From positions 1 to 64,000 of the forward strand of contig CALFLL010000015.1 in the NCBI GenBank assembly GCA_937880845.1: a stretch of DNA of 64,000 bases, in the 5' to 3' direction. The notes under the pieces were generated by a model. That model saw only the letters and a list, made by a program, of their open reading frames with translations. It searched no databases and was not told where the DNA came from. A program made the translations under genes and the position numbers. The stretch comes from an uncultured Drancourtella sp. (GTDB taxonomy: Bacteria > Bacillota > Clostridia > Lachnospirales > Lachnospiraceae). This document shows, piece after piece, positions 8,981 to 17,531 of the stretch (positions are counted from its first letter, which is position 1; each line of letters begins with the position of its first letter).

Positions 8981-9457
8981 CTAGCTTCGTGAACCGTTGC
9001 ACTTTGCTTCTGACGCTGTGCATCCTTGATGGTCTGCTTTTTTCGCTTTGCTTTCTTCTACAAGCTGGCTCAAATATATATTATCGACAGTCTCCTGAAT
9101 ACTCTCATTGATCCGCTGCCAGACATATTTTGTCGTACAGATTTCCTCTGCCTGGCATGTTTCTTTTTCGTGAAAGGCAGCACAGGATACCGCTTCCAGA
9201 TCCCCTTCTAACGCTCTTAAGATATCTCCGACGGATATCTTTGACATCTCCCCTTTCACCACATATCCTCCTCCGGCACCTCTGATACTTTCTACAAGAC
9301 CGGCTTTTTTCAATTTGGCCACCAACTGCTCCAAATACCTTTCCGAAAGGCCCTGGCGCTGTGAAATGCTTCCAATAGACACAGGTGCCTTTTCGGAGTA
9401 TTCCGCAAGATCCACCATCGCACGAAGTCCGTACCGTCCTTTTGTTGATAATTTCAC
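8981..9457 (-). CDS. iscR: Rrf2-family regulator, IscR-like
   Basis: Winged-helix regulator of 158 residues. The N-terminus MKLSTKGRYGLRAMVDLA is a standard Rrf2/IscR start. Three cysteines around residues 92-107 (SCAAFHEKETC then EEIC) match the usual Fe-S ligand layout, so it probably senses cluster status and controls its own isc operon. Translation starts with GTG behind AAAGAGGTGAC. A candidate operator lies between its promoter and start codon. The family call is secure; cluster binding is inferred from the cysteines. Confidence 0.93.
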   Translation of the reverse strand: MKLSTKGRYGLRAMVDLAEYSEKAPVSIGSISQRQGLSERYLEQLVAKLKKAGLVESIRGAGGGYVVKGEMSKISVGDILRALEGDLEAVSCAAFHEKETCQAEEICTTKYVWQRINESIQETVDNIYLSQLVEESKAKKADHQGCTASEAKCNGSRS

Positions 9458-9476
9458 ACTGTCACCTCTTTTATTT

Positions 9477-9493
9477 CCTACTTGTTTACTAGG
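9477..9493 (-). promoter_or_regulatory. Candidate Rrf2/IscR operator
   Basis: An imperfect palindrome with arms CCTA and TAGG nine bases apart lies just downstream of the -10 box of the iscR promoter. Its place fits autorepression. The motif was not matched to a database. Confidence 0.4.
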
Positions 9494-9505
9494 GTTTCTT
9501 TTTGT

Positions 9506-9534
9506 AGAATACCATCACTCTTTTGTTCTGTCAA
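9506..9534 (-). promoter_or_regulatory. Sigma-A promoter of the iscR-iscS-iscU-mnmA operon
   Basis: TTGACA and TATTCT are separated by 17 bases on the minus strand, about 50 bases before the GTG start of iscR. Confidence 0.8.
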
Positions 9535-9581
9535 CCTCTATCTTGGAATATCTATAGTATAAAAACAAATACAGGTATCCT

Positions 9582-10907
9582 ATGCACATTTCATCTCAAA
9601 AGTTAATTTTTATCCGCGGTGCATTGATTCTTACCGCAGTCAGCTTTTGCACCCGTATTATTGGTTTCTTTTATCGCATTTTTTTAAGCCGGACATTCGG
9701 AGCGGAAGGTGTTGGCCTTTATCATCTGATTTTCCCTGTATATGCACTTTGCATTTCTTTGTCCTGTGCCGGCATTGAAACCGCTCTTTCCCGTATTGTT
9801 GCCAGATATATTGCTTTGAAGAATCCTCTCCAAGCAAAAGCTGCTTTAAAAACAGCCATCTTTTGTTCTATTCTTATTTCTTTATTCTGTACGGTTGCTT
9901 TGCAGTTTTTATCCCCTCAGATTGCCGTGCACTTTCTGAATGAAGACCGGTGCGTCATTCTCTTGAAGGTCATGTCTTATGCCCTTCCTTTCGCATCCGT
10001 TCATGCCTGTATCTGCGGATACTGTCTTGGCTTAAAACAGACCCATATTCCCGGTATTTCTCAGCTTTTAGAACAAGGGGTACGGGTTTTAGGGACATGG
10101 TTTTTATACCTTTATGTGTCTCATAATTCCAAAACAACCGGCATACTGGTAGCTGTCTGCGGCCTTGTTCTCGGAGAAATAGCTGCCTGCTTTTATAGTA
10201 TTTTCTCCACCCGTAAACTCCTTTATGTCGTTCCGTCTTCCAAAATCTCTTCTTTTTCTTTATACAAAAACTGTTTTTCGGAACTTCTTGCACATGCTGC
10301 CCCTCTTACCGCAAACCGAATCACTTTAAATATCCTTCAAAGCATCGAAGTCGTTTCCATTCCGAAAGTCCTTGTTGTTTTCGGTCTTTCACAAAAATCT
10401 GCCCTTAGTCACTACGGTATTTTAAACGGTATTGCCATGCCATGCATTTTCTTTCCCTGTGCCATCACCAATGCAGTTTCCATGATGATGCTTCCTACGG
10501 TAGCGGAAATCCAGGCAGCCCGTCAAGATCAAAAACTGGAACATTTTATTCAAAAAATCAGCGGCTGCTGTATTTTTTTAGGCTGCATCTGTACGATTGG
10601 TTTTCTGATTTTTGCAGATTTTTTGGGAAATACGGTTTTTCAAAGTCCTGATGCCTGCCGGTATATCCGCACCCTGGCATTTATGTGTCCGTTTCTCTAC
10701 ACCAATTCTACTTACATCAGTGTTTTAAACGGACTTGGCAAAACAACATCCACCTTTTGCATTAATATCATAGGCCTGTCCATTCGCATTGCCGGGGTAT
10801 TTTTCCTTATTCCGCACTATGGAATGTTCGGTTATTTGATTGGTCTTCTTTCAAGCCAAATCCTGATTTTTTTCCTATGTATCCGAAAACTTCATAAAAC
10901 GCTATAA
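9582..10907 (+). CDS. SpoVB-like polysaccharide/lipid flippase (MOP superfamily)
   Basis: A 441-residue integral membrane protein with about 12-14 predicted membrane segments. The N-terminal stretch ending RIIGFFYRIFLSRTFGAEGVGLYHL is typical of the SpoVB/Wzx/MurJ-like group, which moves lipid-linked sugars across the membrane. SpoVB itself acts in spore cortex synthesis. It is one of the few plus-strand genes here, transcribed divergently from iscR, and ends at a strong bidirectional terminator. The ribosome site (AGGT) is weak. The family is well supported; a cortex role is inferred from resemblance and from the sporulation genes nearby. Confidence 0.85.
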   Translation: MHISSQKLIFIRGALILTAVSFCTRIIGFFYRIFLSRTFGAEGVGLYHLIFPVYALCISLSCAGIETALSRIVARYIALKNPLQAKAALKTAIFCSILISLFCTVALQFLSPQIAVHFLNEDRCVILLKVMSYALPFASVHACICGYCLGLKQTHIPGISQLLEQGVRVLGTWFLYLYVSHNSKTTGILVAVCGLVLGEIAACFYSIFSTRKLLYVVPSSKISSFSLYKNCFSELLAHAAPLTANRITLNILQSIEVVSIPKVLVVFGLSQKSALSHYGILNGIAMPCIFFPCAITNAVSMMMLPTVAEIQAARQDQKLEHFIQKISGCCIFLGCICTIGFLIFADFLGNTVFQSPDACRYIRTLAFMCPFLYTNSTYISVLNGLGKTTSTFCINIIGLSIRIAGVFFLIPHYGMFGYLIGLLSSQILIFFLCIRKLHKTL

Positions 10908-10932
10908 GTCAAGATTTCCTTTATTAAAAAAC

Positions 10933-10978
10933 CCCTCCATACAGAACGACAGATATACCTGTCATTCTGTATGGAGGG
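10933..10978. terminator. Bidirectional terminator between the SpoVB-like and SpoIIM-like genes
   Basis: A long near-perfect inverted repeat (arms beginning CCCTCCATACAGA) is flanked by T-rich sequence on both strands and lies between two convergent genes. Confidence 0.9.
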
Positions 10979-10982
10979 TCTT

Positions 10983-11522
10983 TTATATGGTTTTTAAAAA
11001 AAGCTGCATTAAAATAGGATTCACATACGCTTCTGTCACTAATCCTGCTGTCAGAAAAAAAATCACAAAAATCGTTTTAGCCGGATTCCATCTTGCTTTT
11101 GGATAGGTAAAAAAATACCACAGCACAATCAAATACGCCAATGCATAAAAAACAAATTGAGGAATCATTCCCACAAGCCAGAATATAACCCCCGCCATTC
11201 CCATATTTAAAATAGCCCCACAGGCAATCATGCCTCCCGAAAAACCAAACCATGCCAACGAAACACTCACAAGAACTTTGCGGATCTTTGTCTGTCCAAG
11301 CAGCACGATCAAAATCAGCGGAACGCTCCGAACACCTGCAAGATAGACGGCATATTCTTTCGCCGGAACGTCCGCCTGTGCATACTGATTTAAAAAATAT
11401 GGATTAAATATCCCGGATGTAGTCACATAATCTCTTGCAAACAGGTTTGCAAACAAAATTCCTCCTATAAATCCTGCCATAAATGCTGTCGCAAGCCATT
11501 GTTTTTCTTTTTCTATCGTCAC
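10983..11522 (-). CDS. Stage II sporulation protein M-like membrane protein
   Basis: A 179-residue protein with five or so hydrophobic segments (about residues 10-28, 66-86, 92-118, 122-146, 152-172) and the C-terminal motif EAYVNPILM found in the SpoIIM/DUF95 family. In Bacillus, SpoIIM is part of the DMP peptidoglycan-remodelling complex needed for engulfment. Here it stands alone, away from other spoII genes, so it may be a paralogue with another role. Translation starts with GTG after AGGAGG. Family assignment is good, and function is inferred. Confidence 0.75.
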   Translation of the reverse strand: MTIEKEKQWLATAFMAGFIGGILFANLFARDYVTTSGIFNPYFLNQYAQADVPAKEYAVYLAGVRSVPLILIVLLGQTKIRKVLVSVSLAWFGFSGGMIACGAILNMGMAGVIFWLVGMIPQFVFYALAYLIVLWYFFTYPKARWNPAKTIFVIFFLTAGLVTEAYVNPILMQLFLKTI

Positions 11523-11591
11523 GAACCTGTCCTCCTGTCATAAAAGATAATTCATTATATGACAGTCCTAAAGGATTATTCATGCTCCCTT

Positions 11592-12131
11592 TTATTTGTT
11601 CCTATATTTAGCATCATATGCCAAAAGAGAAGCGATTGTCTTGCTGTCCTCAATCTCCCCTTTATAAATCTTTTCTTTCAATTCTTCAATCGTATATGTT
11701 TCCACTTCCACATATTCATCTTCATCCAAATTCTGTTTTGATGGAATGAGATCTCTTGCAACAAATACTTCAATCTTTTCATTACAAAAAGCAACCGTCG
11801 TTCTGATATTAATCAGCCATTCCAGATTCTCGGAGCGAAATCCTGTTTCTTCTTCCAGTTCCCTTCCTGCACATTTAATTCCCGGTTCTCCCTCAAAATC
11901 AAGGCTTCCCGCCGGTATTTCAAGTGTATCTCTTTCCAAGGCATTTCTGTATTGTCTGACCATGATGATCCTTCCGTCGTCCGTAACAGGCACAACCGCT
12001 GCCGCACCTTTATGGCGGATAAAATCCCATTCCGCAGTGTTTCCGTTTGAAAACTCCATATAGTCCGTATATACTTCCAAAATTTTCCCTTTATATTTCA
12101 ATTCTCTTCCTACTCTTCTTATATTTTCCAC
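11592..12131 (-). CDS. Nudix hydrolase, ADP-ribose pyrophosphatase type
   Basis: Hydrolyses nucleoside-diphosphate derivatives, most likely ADP-ribose, with Mg ions. The Nudix box is visible as G(x5)E...RELEEETG around residues 84-100 of the 179-residue protein. The upstream segment VRQYRNALERDTLEIPAGS is typical of the ADP-ribose pyrophosphatase (NudF) branch. A GTG start follows AAGGAGG. It lies between the SpoIIM-like gene and the rny terminator. Confidence 0.92.
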   Translation of the reverse strand: MENIRRVGRELKYKGKILEVYTDYMEFSNGNTAEWDFIRHKGAAAVVPVTDDGRIIMVRQYRNALERDTLEIPAGSLDFEGEPGIKCAGRELEEETGFRSENLEWLINIRTTVAFCNEKIEVFVARDLIPSKQNLDEDEYVEVETYTIEELKEKIYKGEIEDSKTIASLLAYDAKYRNK

Positions 12132-12157
12132 ATTAAATTCCTCCTTGTACTAAAAAA

Positions 12158-12195
12158 GGAACCTCTGATTTGTCTCCCGACCAACCAAAGGTTCC
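12158..12195 (-). terminator. Terminator after rny
   Basis: The arms GGAACCT and AGGTTCC are separated by a 24-base loop and followed on the minus strand by a run of six T, just after the rny stop codon. Confidence 0.8.
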
Positions 12196-12220
12196 TATCA
12201 TTTTTTATCGACTCAAATAT

Positions 12221-13774
12221 CTATTTTGCATAATCCGTTACTCTGGATTCACGGATTACGTTTACTTTAATCTGACCCGGATATTCCAGTTCAAACTCAA
12301 TCTGTTTTGAAATATCTCTTGCCAGTAATACCATATCATCGTCTGATACCTGTTCTGGAACTACCATAACTCGAATCTCTCTACCTGCTTGAATAGCAAA
12401 AGATTTATCCACGCCCTTAAACTGGTTCGTAATATCTTCCAACTGCTTTAATCTGTTTGTATATGTTTCTAATGTTTCCCTTCTTGCACCCGGTCGAGCT
12501 GCCGAAATGGTATCAGCTGCCTGTACGATGCATGCAATCAAGGATTGCGGCTCTACATCGCCGTGATGTGATTCTACTGCATTGATAACAACAGCAGATT
12601 CTTTGTATTTTCTGCACAGGTCTACACCTATCTGGATATGTGATCCCTCTACATCATGATCGATGGATTTACCGATATCATGCAGAAGCCCCGCACGTTT
12701 TGCAATACGTACATCCAATCCAATCTCACCTGCCAGAAGTCCTGAAAGCTGTGCTACTTCGATAGAATGTTTCAACGCATTTTGTCCATAGCTTGTACGG
12801 AATTTCATGCGTCCCAACAAACGGATCAATTCCGGATGAATACCGTGAACGCCAACCTCAAGTGCTGCCGCTTCTCCTTCTTCACGGATCATTGATTCCA
12901 CATCTTTCTGTGCCTTTTCAACCATCTCTTCAATCCTTGCAGGATGAATGCGGCCGTCCACGATCAGTCTTTCCAACGCGATTCTTGCCACTTCACGTCT
13001 GATTGGATCAAACCCTGAAAGTACAACAGCTTCCGGTGTATCATCAATGATCAATTCCACACCGGTCAGTGTTTCCAATGTACGGATATTTCTTCCTTCA
13101 CGTCCGATAATACGCCCTTTCATTTCATCACTCGGGAGCTGTACAACCGAAATCGTAGTTTCGGCTACATGATCTGCCGCACATCTTTGGATTGCATTCA
13201 CAACGTACTCTTTCGCTTTCTTTCCAGCCTCTTCTTTTGCCTGGTTTTCCAGTTCTTTGATCATTTTGGCTGTGTCATGTTTCACATCATCTTCAACAGT
13301 TTTTAACAGATATTCTTTTGCCTGTTCGGAGGTAAGTCCTGAGATTCTTTCAAGTTCCTGTACTCTTTGCTTATTCAGCTCTTCTGCTTTCGCTTCGCGC
13401 TGCTTGATCTGTTCTTCTTTTGCCGCAAAATTTGCTTCACGCTGTTCTATGGCTTCTGAACGTTTATCAAGTGCTTCCTCTTTGGAAAGGACACGCTTCT
13501 CATAACGCTGTAACTCTGCTCTTCTTTCCTTTGTTTCTTTTTCGAGCTCATTCTTTGTTTTGATAGATTCTTCCTTTACTTCCAAGAGTGCTTCTTTTTT
13601 CTTTGTTTCAGCTGTCTTCAATGCGTCATCTATGATTTCTCTTGCTTTGCTTTCCGCATTCCCGATCTTGGATTCTGCATTCTTCTTCAGGTTTGCGACT
13701 GTGGCAAAGTAGGTAGCTGCCGCTGACACGATAAGCGTGATGATTACCGCAATAATAATATAAACAACTTGCAC
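12221..13774 (-). CDS. rny: Ribonuclease Y
   Basis: Membrane-anchored endoribonuclease that starts mRNA decay in Gram-positive bacteria. The 517-residue protein has an N-terminal membrane helix (about residues 3-25) and a long charged coiled coil to about residue 190. It also has a KH domain with GRIIGREGRNIR and an HD domain with HDIGK around residue 365. It starts with GTG behind a strong AAGGAGG and has a consensus promoter upstream. Members of the family act as the core of a degradosome-like assembly; partners are not evident here. Confidence 0.98.
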   Translation of the reverse strand: MQVVYIIIAVIITLIVSAAATYFATVANLKKNAESKIGNAESKAREIIDDALKTAETKKKEALLEVKEESIKTKNELEKETKERRAELQRYEKRVLSKEEALDKRSEAIEQREANFAAKEEQIKQREAKAEELNKQRVQELERISGLTSEQAKEYLLKTVEDDVKHDTAKMIKELENQAKEEAGKKAKEYVVNAIQRCAADHVAETTISVVQLPSDEMKGRIIGREGRNIRTLETLTGVELIIDDTPEAVVLSGFDPIRREVARIALERLIVDGRIHPARIEEMVEKAQKDVESMIREEGEAAALEVGVHGIHPELIRLLGRMKFRTSYGQNALKHSIEVAQLSGLLAGEIGLDVRIAKRAGLLHDIGKSIDHDVEGSHIQIGVDLCRKYKESAVVINAVESHHGDVEPQSLIACIVQAADTISAARPGARRETLETYTNRLKQLEDITNQFKGVDKSFAIQAGREIRVMVVPEQVSDDDMVLLARDISKQIEFELEYPGQIKVNVIRESRVTDYAK

Positions 13775-13821
13775 AGGAGCACCTCCTTATTTAATTTTCA
13801 TTGTACAAATACAACACTTAA

Positions 13822-13850
13822 ATTTTATACTGTTTTCACAAATATGTCAA
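13822..13850 (-). promoter_or_regulatory. Sigma-A promoter of rny
   Basis: TTGACA and TAAAAT are separated by 17 bases on the minus strand, about 50 bases before the rny start. Confidence 0.75.
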
Positions 13851-13892
13851 GCACGGAGTCCTTTCTTTCGTCCAAATTATCAGCATCTTTCC

Positions 13893-14507
13893 TTATTCAA
13901 ACCATTCCTGTATTTCCATTGCTTTTCTTATATCACCATATCCGAATCCTTTACGGGCCAGATACGAACAGATTTTATTTTTCTCCTGGGTAGTTGCTTC
14001 CGAAAAACGGTATTTCTTTTTTTCTAAAATTTTCCTGATTGCTTCCTGTGTGTCTTCTTCTTCATAGCGGTCTTCCAGTATGGAATCTACCAATTCCATA
14101 TCTACTTTTTTTCTGTACAATTCCGCATAAATCTCTTTTCTGCTTTTTCTCCCTTTCTTGGAAAGAACAAAGTTTTCCACATATCTTTTATCATCCAAAT
14201 ATCCGAAGGATTCTACATAAGAAATCGCCTTATCGGTGATCTCTTCCGGAAATTCGGCTCTGATCAGTCTTTCTCGCAGTTCGTTCTTTGTACGATCCGC
14301 ATCCTGCAAAAGCTTCATGGCTTTTTGTTTCGCCCGCTTTAAAACAGCTTCTTCAAGGATACGGTCTACGGTACTTTTTTCTATTTCCATTTCATCTTTC
14401 AACTTATAACGAGACAGTTCGCTTTTATATAACACAAAAGCGAACTGTTCATCTAAATAGATGCGAAACTTTATCTTCGTAATCGGCTCTATCCTGATCT
14501 TTTTCAT
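13893..14507 (-). CDS. recX: Regulatory protein RecX
   Basis: Modulates RecA filament activity. The 204-residue protein has RecX-like three-helix repeats, including the segment ITDKAISYVESFGYLDDKRY and the later KGFGYGDIRKAMEI motif. It starts one base after the recA stop codon, so the two genes are translationally coupled and share the SOS-type control upstream of recA. It is longer than the E. coli protein, as is usual in Firmicutes. Confidence 0.93.
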   Translation of the reverse strand: MKKIRIEPITKIKFRIYLDEQFAFVLYKSELSRYKLKDEMEIEKSTVDRILEEAVLKRAKQKAMKLLQDADRTKNELRERLIRAEFPEEITDKAISYVESFGYLDDKRYVENFVLSKKGRKSRKEIYAELYRKKVDMELVDSILEDRYEEEDTQEAIRKILEKKKYRFSEATTQEKNKICSYLARKGFGYGDIRKAMEIQEWFE

Positions 14508-14508
14508 A

Positions 14509-15576
14509 CTAATCTTCCCGATTCTCTGTTTTTACGGGAACTCCGGAGTTTCCGTCATGAGATCCATCGTTCTGTTCACCATTTAGTCCATAGTGACTGC
14601 GAACTTTCTGTTCCAGTTCTTCCATAATCTCCGGATGTTCGGACAGGTAGTTCTTTGCGTTTTCACGTCCCTGTCCAATCTTATTTCCTTCGTAGGCATA
14701 CCATGCCCCGCTTTTATTTACGAGATCGATGCTTGTAGCAAGATCTAGGATATCTCCTTCTTTGGAAATTCCTTTTCCAAACATGATATCAAACTCTGCC
14801 TCTTTAAACGGAGGAGCAATCTTGTTTTTCACAACTTTGACACGGACATGGTTTCCTACCATTTCTCCGCCCTGCTTCAATGTTTCCGTTCTTCTGACAT
14901 CAAGCCGGATGGATGCATAGAATTTTAATGCCCGTCCTCCTGTCGTTGTTTCGGGATTTCCGAACATAACCCCGACTTTTTCACGAAGCTGATTAATGAA
15001 AATAACGACACAGTTGGACTTGCTGATGACCGGTGTAAGTTTACGAAGTGCCTGAGACATAAGTCTTGCCTGAAGCCCCACATGGCTGTCTCCCATATCC
15101 CCTTCAATTTCCTGTTTTGGAACAAGTGCTGCCACAGAGTCTACGACAACAATATCCATAGCTCCGGAACGTACCATCGTTTCCGTAATCTCAAGTGCCT
15201 GATCCCCGCTATCCGGCTGTGAAATATAAAGCTCATTGATATCAACACCGATATTCTTTGCATACACCGGATCCAACGCATGCTCGGCATCAATAAATCC
15301 AGCGATACCACCTCTTTTTTGTACTTCTGCGATCATATGAAGAGCCACGGTTGTCTTACCGCTGGATTCCGGTCCGTAAATCTCTACGATACGGCCTTTC
15401 GGAACTCCTCCAAGTCCCAATGCCAGATCAAGGCTTAAAGAACCGGTCGGAACGGTTTCTACTGCAACCTGTGCTTTTGGATCGCCCAGTTTCATCACAG
15501 TTCCTTTTCCGAAATCTTTCTCTAATTTGGAAATGGCAGCTTCCAGTGCTTTCTTTTTATCTTCATTATTTGTCAT
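14509..15576 (-). CDS. recA: Recombinase RecA
   Basis: ATP-dependent strand-exchange protein and SOS coprotease. The 355-residue sequence shows the Walker A motif GPESSGKTT, the FIDAEHALDP segment and the L2-loop region FINQLREKVGVMFGNPETTTGG. The C-terminus is acidic and Asn/Gly-rich, as expected. It is followed directly by recX. A perfect Gram-positive LexA box lies between the promoter and the start codon. Confidence 0.99.
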   Translation of the reverse strand: MTNNEDKKKALEAAISKLEKDFGKGTVMKLGDPKAQVAVETVPTGSLSLDLALGLGGVPKGRIVEIYGPESSGKTTVALHMIAEVQKRGGIAGFIDAEHALDPVYAKNIGVDINELYISQPDSGDQALEITETMVRSGAMDIVVVDSVAALVPKQEIEGDMGDSHVGLQARLMSQALRKLTPVISKSNCVVIFINQLREKVGVMFGNPETTTGGRALKFYASIRLDVRRTETLKQGGEMVGNHVRVKVVKNKIAPPFKEAEFDIMFGKGISKEGDILDLATSIDLVNKSGAWYAYEGNKIGQGRENAKNYLSEHPEIMEELEQKVRSHYGLNGEQNDGSHDGNSGVPVKTENRED

Positions 15577-15596
15577 AATTTACTCTCCTTTTCAAG

Positions 15597-15610
15597 CGAA
15601 CAAGTGTTTG
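15597..15610. promoter_or_regulatory. LexA (SOS) box of recA
   Basis: The 14-base CGAACAAGTGTTTG fits the Gram-positive LexA consensus CGAACRNRYGTTYG at every position and lies in the 5' leader of recA, just downstream of the promoter. It implies damage-inducible recA-recX expression. Confidence 0.88.
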
Positions 15611-15624
15611 TATTCACTTATTTA

Positions 15625-15653
15625 ATACTATATGATTCTTTCATGATTGTCAA
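15625..15653 (-). promoter_or_regulatory. Sigma-A promoter of recA-recX
   Basis: TTGACA and TAGTAT are separated by 17 bases on the minus strand, with the LexA box about 15 bases downstream of the -10 element. Confidence 0.8.
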
Positions 15654-15707
15654 GTCAGTTTTCGGGAAATCAGGCAGATTCGCCTCAAGATCAGATATAT
15701 TACAGAA

Positions 15708-15748
15708 TCTTTTATGTGCCGGGCAACCTTCACCCGGCAGATAAAAGA
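15708..15748 (-). terminator. Hairpin terminator after mgsA
   Basis: A long inverted repeat (TCTTTTATNTGCCGGG and its complement) lies just after the mgsA stop codon. The T tract behind it is weak, but the stem is long. Confidence 0.65.
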
Positions 15749-15763
15749 TGTTTCTTTATAAAA

Positions 15764-16237
15764 TTATTTCATTTTTTCAACGCGTTTCTCCACTGCTGCA
15801 GAAAAATTCAGCACTTTTCTGGAATAAGTTGTTTCCATATATTTGGAAGTCAGCATAAAGTCTGCAGTTGCCAAATTATTTGCTACCGGAATGTCATATA
15901 CGACCGCAATACGCAGTAGAGCTTTTACATCCGGATCATGTGGCTGTGCTTCCAAAGGATCCCATAAAAAGACCATAAAATCAATTCCGCCTTCTACAAT
16001 CTTCGCCCCAATCTGCTGATCTCCGCCTAATGGCCCGCTGTTATATGCACGTACCGGAAGTCCTGTTCTTTCGGCAATCAACCTGGCTGTCGTTCCGGTT
16101 CCGCATAAAAAGTGATTTTTTAAAATATCTTTATTTTTCTCACACCAATCGACCATTTCTTTTTTCTTTCCGTCATGGGCAACAAGAGCGATATGCTTTT
16201 GTTTTCCAATTTCAAAGTCTACATAATTTCTGCTCAT
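15764..16237 (-). CDS. mgsA: Methylglyoxal synthase
   Basis: Converts dihydroxyacetone phosphate to methylglyoxal and phosphate, a bypass that relieves phosphosugar stress. The 157-residue protein has the family signatures IALVAHDGKK near the N-terminus, GTTARL for phosphate binding, and SGPLGGDQQIGA with the catalytic Asp region. It follows the glycerate kinase gene by 18 bases and likely shares its transcript. Confidence 0.97.
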   Translation of the reverse strand: MSRNYVDFEIGKQKHIALVAHDGKKKEMVDWCEKNKDILKNHFLCGTGTTARLIAERTGLPVRAYNSGPLGGDQQIGAKIVEGGIDFMVFLWDPLEAQPHDPDVKALLRIAVVYDIPVANNLATADFMLTSKYMETTYSRKVLNFSAAVEKRVEKMK

Positions 16238-16255
16238 TTCTTCTCCTTTCTCCGG

Positions 16256-17386
16256 CTAAAGAAGTCTGAATACCTCTTCTGCCGTATCTGCCAGATTTGC
16301 ATATGCTTTTTCTTCTTTCATGGCTTCTTTTTTTGTCGTAATATCTCTGACAATCGGGAAAAACGCATCCACTCCGTACTCATGGCACTGTTTTGTTTCA
16401 TCTGTCACTGTCCCTGTAAAAGCAATTACCTTGGCTTTATATTTCTGTGCCAGATGAGCGATACCGATTGGTGCTTTTCCCATAATGGACTGTGCATCCA
16501 AGCAACCTTCTCCCGTTATGATATAATCACAATGTTCCATGGACTCTTCAATCTTTGTTTCCCGGATAATGAATTCCGTTCCGTATTCCCGTTTGGCATG
16601 CAAAAAACTAAAAAAGGCAAATCCGAGTCCTCCTCCTGCTCCGGAACCCGGAATATTCTCGCACTCTGTTCCGATAAAATCACCGACTGTCTGTGCGAAA
16701 TGCATCATACCGGCATCAAACTGATGTTTCATATGTTCCGTTTCGATTCCCTTTTGAGGTCCGTAAATATACGTAGCTCCGTTTCTTCCACACAATGTAT
16801 TTTCCACATCACATGCTATCGTAAAACTACATTCTGCAAGTTCCGGAAGTACCTCCTCACTGTCAATGTAATCCACTTTCCCAAGAGCTTGTCCGCCTTG
16901 TCCCACAGGGTTTCCGAGAAAATTGTAAAATCGGTATCCCAATGCCTGAAGCATACCAATCCCTCCGTCATTGGTAGCACTTCCTCCTACTCCGACGATA
17001 AAATTCCTGCACCCTCTTTTGATCGCATCACAAATCATTTCTCCCACACCATAGGTAGTAGCCGTCATCGGGTTTCTGTCTTCTTCCCTGACAAGAGAAT
17101 ATCCTGCTGCCATGGCAATTTCCATATATGCAGTCTTTTTATCTGCATTATATCCATAATAGACCTTTACCTGATTTCCAAGCGGCCCTGTCACTTTCAG
17201 TCCGATCCGCTCCGCTTCCAGTGCCTGTATCAATGCATCCGTTGTTCCCTCTCCTCCGTCTGCCAAAAGTTTTATCTCAATCTGTGCATCTGGCTGTACC
17301 CGTCTGATTCCTTCTGATACAGCTTCACCTGCTTTTGCAGAAGAAAGGCTTCCTTTAAATGAGTTCATTGCAACAAGTACTTTCAT
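16256..17386 (-). CDS. Glycerate kinase (GlxK/GarK family)
   Basis: Phosphorylates D-glycerate, feeding it into glycolysis as 2- or 3-phosphoglycerate. At 376 residues it fits the type I bacterial family. The segments MNSFKGSLSS at the N-terminus, LADGGEGTTDAL, GVGGSATNDGG and PGSGAGGGLGF are diagnostic. The pairing with mgsA suggests a small triose/glycerate side-pathway operon near the recA locus. Specificity for the 2- or 3-phosphate product cannot be read from the sequence by eye. Confidence 0.95.
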   Translation of the reverse strand: MKVLVAMNSFKGSLSSAKAGEAVSEGIRRVQPDAQIEIKLLADGGEGTTDALIQALEAERIGLKVTGPLGNQVKVYYGYNADKKTAYMEIAMAAGYSLVREEDRNPMTATTYGVGEMICDAIKRGCRNFIVGVGGSATNDGGIGMLQALGYRFYNFLGNPVGQGGQALGKVDYIDSEEVLPELAECSFTIACDVENTLCGRNGATYIYGPQKGIETEHMKHQFDAGMMHFAQTVGDFIGTECENIPGSGAGGGLGFAFFSFLHAKREYGTEFIIRETKIEESMEHCDYIITGEGCLDAQSIMGKAPIGIAHLAQKYKAKVIAFTGTVTDETKQCHEYGVDAFFPIVRDITTKKEAMKEEKAYANLADTAEEVFRLL

Positions 17387-17485
17387 CTTCTCTTCCTCTT
17401 CAACTTTTCAAATGAATTTCTTTTATTATACAATATCTTTTCAAAAAGTCCTAGTAAAATTTCCATTAAACTTTCCCTCGTTATA

Positions 17486-17521
17486 ATGACAAAAGACGAT
17501 GTATCCACCGTCTTTTGTCAT
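17486..17521 (-). terminator. Perfect inverted repeat after the beta-helix protein gene
   Basis: Thirteen-base arms (ATGACAAAAGACG and its complement) around a 10-base loop lie just after the stop codon. The downstream strand is only moderately T-rich, so terminator function is likely but not certain. Confidence 0.65.
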
Positions 17522-17531
17522 AACATATGTT

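Noticed and set aside
16175..17317. A 380-codon plus-strand frame opposite the glycerate kinase gene
   Set aside because: It is Cys/Phe/Ser-rich with no recognisable domain and no ribosome site, while the minus strand encodes a clear glycerate kinase.
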